Of a DNA stretch of 64,000 nt, positions 27,101-39,100 are shown piece after piece; the stretch's first letter is position 1; each line of letters begins with the position of its first letter. Source of the stretch: Icerya purchasi (Eukaryota > Arthropoda > Insecta > Hemiptera > Monophlebidae); assembly GCA_039619475.1 (NCBI GenBank), contig CM077115.1, positions 513,628,815-513,692,814 on the forward strand, in the 5' to 3' direction. Made by a program: the position numbers and the translations under genes. Under the pieces are notes generated by a model. The model saw only the letters and a program-made list of their open reading frames with translations, searched no databases and was not told the DNA's origin.

Positions 27101-30100
27101 CACCCCAGACCGGTAATCCGAACACGAAATTCACCCCAATTCATGTCCAGGTGGTCAAAATTCACCCAAGTTTCCCCCGATTCCTCCGAGTTTCCCCCGG
27201 ACGGTTCCCGTGCATATCCGCTGATCCGAACGTCCAAACAGTGTCCCGAGGTCAATAAACTGTCCAAAGTGTTATTCGGGGGCGCAAGTAACCCCAATTA
27301 GTGTCCAGGTGCTGAAAGTTCCCCCAAGTTCCCCAAATTTCTCCAAAATTCCCCAGTACACGTCCCGCTCGTTTCCGATAAACCGAACCGATTATTAATT
27401 AACATAAGTATATTAATTAATGTCCGAAAGTAACCCAAGTCTCCGCTGACCCCGCCCGTCCTGCTATGGTACTGCAATTTTTTTTCAAAATTCCAAGGCC
27501 TAAGTAAGAAAATTCCAAAATTTAACCGCAATATATTATTTAAAGCGTAAATCTAACCTATAACTCCAGTTCACACCTCTCACACGTATATTTCGTTCCC
27601 GCGCACGCTCCGGTCGCCGTCGCGAAAGCGCACGCGCCGATCCCACACATATTCTGATCTCCACCGCGATATCACACCCACACACACACATGCTCCGTCT
27701 CCAAAATTCCCACGTACGCGTCATGCTCGTTTCTGATAAACAGAACCGATTATTAATTAACATAAGTATATTAATTAATGTCTGAAAGTAACCCAAGCCC
27801 CCGCTGGTCCCTCCCTCCGTTGCGTTACCACAATTTTTTCAAAATTCCAAGCCCATGTAAGAAAATTCCAAAATGTAACCCAAGTATATTATTTAAAGCT
27901 AAAATCTAACCTATAACTCCAGTCCACACCTCTCACACACATATTTCGTTCCCGCGCACGCTCTGGTCGCCGTCGCGAAAGCGCACGCGCCGATCCCACG
28001 CATATTCCGATTTCCACCGCGATATCCCCCGCGCACACATACGTTCCGTTCCCGATACCGCGATTATTTCTTTAATATTTCAAAGTCTAAGTATACATAA
28101 TATAAAATTAGTCGAAGTATATTTTTTATTTTCCTGATTTCCCGATCTTACTGCCATATGCGAAAGCGCTCGTCCCGATCTCGCGCATATATCTAACACA
28201 GCGTTATTTTCCGCGAAAGCGCACGTCCCGATCCCGCGCATATATCTAACATAGCGTTCTCTGTCGCGAAAGCGCACACGCCGATCCCCCGCACGTGTCA
28301 TCCGTTTATACTATCGCGATTACTTTTTTTAATAATTATTTTTTTCACATAATAACCCAATCCCTGCTCTGTTGTCTAAACCTAACCGGTTATCCAAAAC
28401 ATTTATAAATTAACAAATCAATTATTTCTATAGTCTAAAATAGCCTTAGTCTCCTTTACCCCTTCCACCCTCTTTTACGATCGATTATAATATACATTAT
28501 TTACTTTTTCTTATCCTCCGATCATTTTACACACTATGGCAACTTAACGTACAATCTTGCACATACCGCTGACGTTGTTTTAATATCGAATATATCGCAT
28601 TCTATTTACTTTTACTACGAACATTAAACCCTCGATCGACGCTCCCAACGCCCCCGTCATTTCATATTGAGAGGTAATTATTTTTTTATGTGACCGCTAT
28701 GAATGCACACCGTCCATTCCAGCACACCCATCTGCCGTCGTTAGTTCCCATACCGTTCATAATAACTTTTTTCAACTCCAAGTATTATGGAATTATTCTA
28801 ACTATATTTTTTTCCGCTTCCGATCGTTTCTCCCGAACGTTCATAATTTTTTTCCAGATATATGTATTCAAAAATGAAATCGAGTATAATTTTATTTAAC
28901 ACGGTTTCATAATTCCCCCCCCCCCCCCCTATTCATCCTACACAAATTACAATTCTTTCATAATATATGTTCTAGACCCAGTCAACCAATCAACTCTCGC
29001 AGAAGTGTAGACGTTGCCTCCAACACCCATTTCACTATCAATTATTGTATATTATTGTTAGATTATTTTTCCAAAAGTCTTTTGAAATTTTTTTCCGTTC
29101 GTACATATTTTTTTTATTTTATTTGCACGACATCCATTTCCATGCATACACGTTTCCCTAGCAATTATAATATGTTTTATTTATTTTTCAACTCCTCCCA
29201 GACTTACATACACGCCATATTGCCACACTCACAGATAGGATCCTTATTAATTGTGAACATTTTTTTTTTTTTTTTGTATTATCCGCGGGAGCATATCACA
29301 TCAGACCCACACATATACCACACACAGTCATTATATTTAATTTTTAATTATCGATCTTTAATTATTTTTACTGGTATTATTTTTCCGACACATTCACCCA
29401 GTCATACGTACTTTACATCTTTTAACATTTTGATGGAGAAAATCTCAGGGTACTAAATAATTTTTATCAACATCGTAACTAATTTTAATATTATACACAT
29501 CTCAGTATAATTATTAAACGAAGGAACTATTATTTTCATTGACGATATTGTTGCTACAAACATTAATCGTCCTTTTCCAGGTATAGTCAACCTCTTCATG
29601 TATTCGTCTCGTCGTTCTATCAACCTTTGACCGCTCAATACTCCCCCGCTATTTACAGTTATTCGCTAGAAGAATAATTTTTTAGACTCGTTCAAATACA
29701 CACATGCACATAAAAAAATCGACATCAACGTCATCGAACACTGATCTCAACATTTCCAAGAAATTCAATCGCTGCTCCACAGTCTAAGATGTCTCCGCCC
29801 GCCTCACCAGTCGTTTGTAACATTATCGAAGCACCTGTCATGTACCGATATTTACGACCTTTTACAACATACAAATTCACGACATGTATACACCTTTTCT
29901 AGAAAGCATGGTGAAAATGAACAATTTCTCCCGATGTAAACCAGCTTGAATGATGTACCGTTATTTCATTCATTTTGCAGAAGGTTAATTTAAGGCGACC
30001 ATGCACCTTTTCTACTAATAAATAAGCAAATGTAACCTTTAAACCTTTCTACCTTTTTGCAATCAATTTACTGATTGTACATATTTTTTATATTTTTTTC

Positions 30101-33100
30101 CACATACTCCTTGATCGTCACAACCACCACAAAAGCGCACCATCCATTCGCACACACTCATCTGCTATCGTTAGATCTCATATCATTCATAATAATTTTT
30201 TCGATTCTATTAGTTTAAGAATATTTCATTTTTTTTTTGTTGTTTTTTTTTTCTAACTCTAACATTTTTTTTTTTTTTCGAAATCTTTCGTATTATATTT
30301 TTTCTCCCATATGGCTGTCACGTAGTCGTAGCGAAAAATGCTCCGTTCATAACCTTGCATGCATGTTACCATGCAGATGTATTAGATCGTGCGACAATGT
30401 TATTGAGTCTGCTGAAACAGGATCTTCCTCTTCATATCTTTTGTAGAAAACGGTTTACATGTACATACCAACACACAAACACACATATCTTCACCTCCCC
30501 TTGACAACGTCTTTCAAACACCTCTATAACCAAAGGAATGTGGTTTTTCTGGTACAACCCTCCCTTTTCAAAGGCGGGCATCGAGGTAGATTGTTGAACG
30601 GATCTGATCGTGCAGACAGTATTAGTTTTATGTTAAACGTGTGCATTTTGTAGAATCTGTGTTCTTCACGCATTATTAAAAATTTACTGTAACGGTAAAA
30701 ATAATAATTTTCTACGGTTCTTTTTTAGTAAAAAGTTAAAAAAATTAATCAAACATGAATAACAATACCGATTCGATTGATATTAAAGCCGACAAATTTA
30801 TTCAGAATTCCTTTTCGAGTGATAGCGACTCGCATACGTCTTCTTCACCGCCAACACCGCAAAATGATGATGGTTATACATCAGAACAATCAACATCCCT
30901 TGTACGTAAAATCGTTGGTCCTGTATTATTATCAGAACAAGTGGATATAGCAGAATATTTTGTAGATATCAGCGTCCATATAGATTGTGATTATGGGTTT
31001 CGAGTAACTGAACTAGCAATGATTGATATGTCTGGAGGGAAGTGTTTGCATACGCTGTATAAGCCAAGCAGAGCATGGCATGCATCAAAAATGCCACATT
31101 TACAATGTTCTTCAGTGAGTTATTACTTGAAGAACCCTTCATTATTTCCCTGTCGTGAAGAAATATTCATCGCGCGCGATATATTCACGATATTGTCCCA
31201 AAAACCGAGGGCTCGCGTATATGTTTTAACAGTATATGCTAAACTTACACTAATGGAACTTAACGAAAAGTCTGAATTGTTGCGTGATTTAGACCACGAA
31301 ATCGTTAATATGGATCAAGTCTTTCGATTATCTAGTATTGAGAATCTACATGGAGAGTATTTTGGTATAAGCAATTTGATAACTTGTAAACACCATAATG
31401 AGAATGATAGTTTTCATTGTGCGGTGAAAAACGTTATGGTGATGAAGGCATGGTACGATCATGTCATCCGTCCGCTGAAGCTTATAAATAATCTGATTTT
31501 AGAATATCTAAATAAACAAGATTATTTCAGTGAAAATCAATACGGTTTCTTACAAAACAAATGCACTGACGACGCCTTGTTTAATCACATAACAACAATT
31601 TCCGAAAAATTAGAGTATGGGTGTTCCGTTGCTGCAGTATATTTAGACTTATGCAAAGCGTTCGACACAGTTGAGCACAATATACTTTTAAAGAAATTAC
31701 ACGCTTGCGGTTTCCGCGGTTTTATGTATAGTTGGTTCCATTCTTACTTAACAAATAGGAAAATTGTCACAAAAATAAATAAAACTCTTAGCGATAGTTT
31801 AATACAAGAATACGGCGTACCACAGGGTAGCATTTTGGGACCCATTTTATTTTTAATATATATAAATGACTTATGTAATTTAAATATATCAGGGAAAATA
31901 TACACCTATGCGGATGATACTGCCTTGATTGCAAGTTCACGATTTGTAAATTTACTACGATGTCAAATTCAGAACGATGTAAGCAGAGTACGTAATTGGA
32001 TGTATAACAATAAGTTACAGTTAAATGTTAAAAAAACAAAATATTTAATATACAGCAATCTTCCACAGCACAGATGGGACCAAATAAAAATAGAATGGGA
32101 GGATAATATTTTTATAGACCGAGTGTATGATGTAAAATATTTGGGGGTATACTTAGATTGCAAATTATTATGGAATAGACATCTACATTACCTATCGGCA
32201 AAATTAAGGAAATTGAACTACCTATTTTATTATTTAAAACAACATTTCAGTAAGAAACAACTCCGTACGATATATCTTGCACTTTATCAATCGGCATTAG
32301 CTTACGGTATTATACATTGGGGTGGTGCGGCTAAATATCATCTTACGCCGATAATTTCTTTACAAAAATCTTTAAGTAAAACGATTAGTTCTGGAGTACA
32401 CTCCATCACTAATAGTAGTTTAGTAAATGTCGAGGATCTTTATATTACGAACTTATTACTGTATGTGCTAAAAAATAAAGAAAAGTTCAATATACAATTC
32501 AAGACCGGAATAACTAGGGCATCACAGCAAGAGAAAGCAGAACTACCTTTTTATATTAAATTTCACAGTAGAACGCAAGCGAGATACATTGGGGCTAAGC
32601 TTTTTAATACAATACCAGAAACGCTAAAAAATAAGCTTAAAAATTACAAATATAAGCGAAAAATTTGAATACATTATATCACTACTAAATCTAATGAAAA
32701 TAGTATACGTTAATGAAATTCTCATATTACAATGTCGATTTGAGAACAAGTACAATTTTAGTTTAAAAATAGGTCTTTATTCGTATACACATAACCTCTT
32801 ACCTCAAGAATATCTAATATTATATACAGCGTATGTCAACAGCTTAATATTAACAAATTAATTGTTACAGTATCTCACATAGTTAAAAAACCTTAATGAT
32901 AGAAACAAAATAAATACACGTCTGTTCATACTATCACGATGTACAAAAATATAAATCAAATTTATTACTAATGTATAATACAACCCGATACACTTCTATT
33001 AATATAGTTTAGTAGTTTCTTAATTGATAAATGTTCAAAATAACTATTAATCCACTAATACGGCATTACACCCCTGGAACAATTGCTAAGTTATTATCTG

Positions 33101-36100
33101 CCGTAGTAAATACCACTCGTAATTCGCAATGTAAAAATACGTTAAAGCGTTTAGGTACTATAAAAAATTAGAATCTAGATTTCGCCTTATTTACATTACA
33201 AATTTTGCTACAGAAAAACTATCATATACCAGTAGGGTTCAGGGCAACTGTTTTTCCAAGTATTTATGTGCGTCATGTGCGATAAAATCGACTTATTCGA
33301 AATATATCACTTCATTTACTTCGCAATTAAACGGTATCTAAATTTAATTTAATTTAACTTAAACCTATACATTAATTAGTTTCATTTGTAGTTCATTTCG
33401 ATTAGGATATTTTTACTACTAGCGTTATTTTATGACTATAATGAATATTTTATAACACACTATTACTATAATTACTATTATAATACTACTGCTATAATCT
33501 TTTTATTATTCTATTATTAATGTAACCAATAGATTCATTTCACTATTGTATATGGTATTGCCACTTTTATGATTAATATAATACCTATATTATTATTACT
33601 TTCTTACACACCAGTTATGCTTATTGTTTTTATTTAATGTTATATACCTACATAGATTTTCTCGTTCACATATTACTTTTGAGGTTGCCATCAATTTCAA
33701 GGGAACGGGGAGTGTGTGTGTTTCAGTGTAAATGTAGTTTTTAATTTTAAAATCTTAAGTATTACTTAGTTTGAAATTAACGTTTAAGTATATATATATG
33801 TAAACATGGGCTAGTAGAAACGTGTAAACATCGCCTGTTCAAATTTTCTTGTTTATCTCATTTGGTTAACTGTTGTGTTGATTCGTACACTAAACACTGG
33901 CCTTTGTAAGCTTCGCAGTTGTTTATTTTTAATGATTGTTGATTTTACTTTTAGTGAAGAATAATTGTTGTAACCGTACGTTATTACTATGTAAACCTGG
34001 ACTACAAAATTGTCGTTTCCCTGTCTCAATAATAATTGCACATATTTATAGTCCAGGTATAATGACCAATAGTTCCGCTGCTCGCGCTAACTAAGCGCAT
34101 TTGCGGTTTATGTAAATTAATTTAATGAAAAAATGAAAATGAAAAAAAAAAAAAAAAAAAAAACTATAAAGTTTAATTAATTTCGGTTCGTTTTTAACCT
34201 GGACTTTTTTTTTTTTCTAATCTGTATATTTTAAAACAGTCACAGAAAACATGTAACGTAATATTCTAAATGTAAAAAATTAAAACCCTCGGCGAAAATA
34301 TATCCGTTATACCCGAGCAATAACATAGAAACTTTCCTGCTCCTGGCGGTCTCGCCGTTCGGCCATTCAACTAATTTTTCTTTTTATTAATTTATGTTTT
34401 ACATATGTAATTATATTACCATGTTTCATATACTGATAAAGGATATCCCAGTTACCGGCTTATAGAATGGCAATATTTTATTAATAAAATCCGCTCTATG
34501 ATTATTACGAATTTTTCACACTGTCAGACAATATGTTCAATTGGGTCAACCTCTATATAAATTGCTCGATATAACACCATAAGTTTATGTAATATTTCCG
34601 CAGTTTTTGTTGTGCTACGCATTGTGACTATGCGACGTACAAACTTTCTTTTATTTCATTTGTAAGCCATGTCTTTATCTGTATGATTGTCTGTATTTCG
34701 AAATATTCCTTCTTCTCGATATTCCTCCTGACATTTCATATTCCATTTGCCATTCATCGTTTATGCTCAATATAATGTACTGCATCCATGCTTTTTTTTT
34801 TATCTTTTCTATCTTTTTTACTGTAATTTTTACTTTATCCTCATACTAAACGAGTAGTATGGGGTAGGGGGGTGGGCAGTTTTGTTATTCTAGCAGTATA
34901 AGTAAACGTGTATCGTACATCTATCTGATATTATTGGATCTCGTGATGGTATAGCTATCGTCATCATTTTCCTTTTATCCTATAGAGGGCATGGTTAAAA
35001 TATATCTTGGGCAACCGGTTTACTCTTCATGCAGACCAAAAACCCGACCATCGATCTTAATTGATCTAGCCGTCATGATCTATCTCTTGATATTTTTTCC
35101 TTTATTTTCCCAAGTATTACCTGACGTTTCAGCGAATTTACATCTCGTTCTATCTGGCAAGCTGAGGAAACTTCCTATTACCTTTTCTGATGGACGCGTA
35201 TACTTTAGTTTTCTCAATTATACAACTGTTTGTTATTCGATGCATCCGGGGGATATTCTTAGCATTCTTCTATATGCACATTCTGCCGAGATTTGCTACT
35301 GTGAATGACCAAGTTTCACCTGTGTATGTTTCGATTGAGAAGGCTAAGCAAACTTCGCAGATTTAATTTCATATTCATTGAAATACTTGTATCTTTCAGA
35401 ATTCTTAATAATCTGCGTACTACGTGCCATAGCTAATCCGAGACTTCATATCCAACAAGCAGCTTCCATTGTTGGCTATCATCCACCCGAAATAAGTACA
35501 ACTACCAACTACTTCAAAGTCGCTAACTTTTTTATGCTTTTCATTTCCATTTCTATTCACTTTCACGACATCAGTTTTACTTCTATTTATACTTAATTCA
35601 TACTCTCTGCATTTGTTTTCCATTCTTTGCCTGAGAATTTCTAACTTTTGCTTAGAACTGCTTATTATTAATAGTATCGTCAACAATAAAATGTAAGTCC
35701 GCCCTATTCATTATACATGACAGACAAATTTCCGATAGCTGTTTTTCTATTTTTCTTTGGCTTTGTATTTTACAAAACGGTCAAATTATTAAATGTACCC
35801 TTTTTTCACCTATTGTTTTATTCAATTTTATCCACTTTTGCCGCTGCTGCTAATCGAATCCATGACTACAAATGCTCACGTCATTAGGCTATCACGACTT
35901 ATTTCCGTATAATTAATGTTTCGCTGAAGAAGTAACTCGGCTGAAAGAAGGTTCAATTTCTATTTCCATATTAATGCGTACTTCGGATATTTTTAAATTT
36001 TGATTAGCTGCGTTGTAAAAGTTTTTTTCGCAGGTTTCTCGAAATGCCAGAAAGCGTAAACACCGGTTGCTTATTGTTAAATAAGATTATAACTACAGAA

Positions 36101-39100
36101 TCGTTAAAAAAGTGAAATTTCAATTTATTTTTCAGTATCCGCCTTGGGACTGGGTTCGCTATCACAGAATTCATCATAAATGCACTGATAAAGACGCCGA
36201 TCCACATAATTCCAGTCGAGGATTATTTTATTCGCAATGGGGTTGGCTTATGATGACTAAACATCCGGAAACCATAAAAGAAGAGAAGTTAGTTGACATG
36301 AGTGATACTTTAGCTGACAAAAATTTCATGTTCTTCACGAGGTATGCAGTTAACTTTCTCTATCCTTAAATAATAGTGCTTTTATATACATCGGCGTGTT
36401 TTTCAGTAACTAAATTTTGAATAATAATAACGATTAGGAAGAAGATAACTCAACATAACAGCAACAAATACATCCAAAAGAAATAAAAATATTACGAATC
36501 ATCAGTAACTATGAGTAACAGATAACAAGAAAACTAAATTAACTCAAGATAATACAGCAGAAAGATCATTAATTAGAGAAACAATAGAAAACCACCATAA
36601 AACGGAACGAGTTTGTTTAAATAATAAAGAAGTGCTTCTAAGTAATAAATAAAATGAAAGCAAAGAAGCAGAAATAGAAACGATTAAAAATATCGCTAAA
36701 TTTGATCAAATAAATTATAAACTTAATCATAGCACAATTACATCGCACACACTAAAATGTATCAAATAAGGGGTACTATAATTAGAATTACCAAAATCAT
36801 CAATAAAGTCAAACTAGAAATATAACAGAAAATTTATGTAAAAAACATAGCACACTAGTACGTAAATAATGATTAGAATACTTCAATACAATAGCAGCGA
36901 GAGATTTATTACTTAGGAATATAATTACATAAAATATTGATGATAAGTGTAATAATAATTACGTACTGAAAAATAATCAAAAAATTACACACACTAAATT
37001 AATGATAATATATTGATCTAATTTACACATTAATACTCTATATACGTACATACAAGAACGTATAATATTTTAATAGTGACAAGGTAACATTTATACTAAC
37101 TTATATATGCATAACAGCACCGTATATTTCCAAATATTATACGTGTATACACAAAATAACCTAAAAAGGTCCGTATTACTAGCAGGGGCGGATGAGACAT
37201 TCGGCGGGAATGATATAATTACATAATATCTTCTGTGGTAGGCAATAGATTTGAGAAATACCTTGCTTCACAAGGATAATCAAATAGCGCGACCTCATCA
37301 GAAATTTAAAAATACATAATTATTACAATTTAATTTAAATTGTTTTATTTTTAGGTGAAAAATAAAACGAAATTATAAAATTCTACTTAAAATGGTAGTT
37401 TAGAATTTGAATAGTAAGAAAGATAATATTTTATTTTTTATTTTTGTTAGTAATCCGATCCTAATTATTTGTTCGTGAGCAAGTTTAAAAATATTTATTT
37501 CTCATTGAACTATTTTTAATTAAAAAGTACAGAATATGAACTATTTTCATTTACATTAGAAAATAAAAATTAAAAATAAATAAGGAAGGTAGAAGATTGA
37601 TGACAGTTGGGTTTAAAATAAAATAAAAACGTAACATTAATAGTTTTACTAGAAAACAGTATTAAAACCATTTGTCTACTTTTTTTTCGGTAACAATCAC
37701 GCCAAAATTTATTTTCATTAACGTTTCGAATAGCAACGCTCTCTATTCATCATCAGAACCAGACACACAATGAATCAAACACGGGAAAACCCAGCCCTTA
37801 AATAGTATGTCAACAATCAAAATGGAAGTGGTATTAGCCAATCAGAAAGTCAACTGTGGTTGTTGGCGTACTATTTAAGGGCTGGGTTTTCCCGTGTTTG
37901 ATTCATTGTGTGTCTAGTTCTCCCTGCCCACCCCCCTGGCGACGCCCATGCATATATATATATATATATATACACCCTTGGCCAAAAGTATTAGGCACCC
38001 CCAAAAATTACGTGAAACTGATAAGATATTTAAACCGAAGGCAAATTGCTTTAACAATATTGTAGGAAGCATTATTAGAAACGAAGTTGAACAATAGACA
38101 ACCTTATCTACACGTAGATAAGCGCATAGATAAGCGCGTTGTGATAATGCATGTATTTTGAGAAAACAGTGTCAGTGCGTTATCAGAATATTCCTACGTC
38201 TCTTAGTGTCAAGAACCTTCCGTGCGTATCTTATTTACTAAAAGTAAGTTAGAAATGCCTAAATCAAGTGAGCTTGATGTCGAAAAACAGGTTAAAATTC
38301 AAACGCTACACAAACAAGGCAAGTCCCAAGTGGAGATAGCCAAATTAGTAAATTGCTCTCGGTGTGCAGTCCAAAACGCTATTAAACGGTTTGTGGAGAC
38401 TGGCTCCCATGCAAACAAAGTGAGAACAGGCCGAAAACGCAAAACTACTCCGCGACAGGACAGAAAACTTGTCCGGGACTCTCTCAAAAATCGGATGAAA
38501 ACATCATCAGAGCTCGCTACTCCTTGGTCAGAAGAGATTGGGATTCCGATTAGCGCTCGAACAATAAGAAGAAGACTGGGACAAGCTGGATTACGAGGCT
38601 GTAAAGCTAGGAAGAAGCCCTGGCTCTCCGAGACCAACAGGAAGAAGCGCTTACAGTGGGCTCGGGAACACCAACATTTCAGCGAACAGGATTGGTCTAA
38701 TGTTCTATGGTCTGATGAATCCAATTTTGAGGTTAGTTTTTATATGATTTATTTTAACAAATGGCAACAGCAACTCCCGATTTAATTCACTGCAGTTGAA
38801 ATAATAACTAATTTTGTAAGTATTTATTTTTTCAATTTTTGCAGTTGTTTGGAACCCCAGGTACACCTTTCGTGAGACGACGTGTGGGCGAGGAATATAG
38901 CTCAAATTGCGTGGTACCTACTGTAAAATACAGAGGCGGTAGCATTATGGTCTGGGGTTGTATGGCTGCTAATGGCTTGGGCGAAATGTTTGTTTGTGAA
39001 GGCCGTATGAACAGCCGAAAGTACATAAATGTACTGGAAACTACACTGTTGCCTTCGATAACGCGAATTTTTGGTGATAATAATTTAGGCGACGTCAAAT

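Noticed and set aside
28161..28298. CRISPR-like appearance of the 53-bp repeats
   Set aside because: Units are head-to-tail with no unique spacers, and the genome is eukaryotic.
27100..28301. Series of minus-strand frames
   Set aside because: They follow the tandem repeat and its GC content; no protein family recognised.
28690..29456. Plus-strand Phe/Ser/His-rich frames
   Set aside because: Low-complexity T/C-rich sequence without conserved motifs.
34991..35308. Plus-strand 105-codon frame
   Set aside because: Antisense to the RTE-type RT tail on the minus strand.
38299..38724. Minus-strand 141-codon frame
   Set aside because: Shadow of the Tc1 transposase; no independent similarity.
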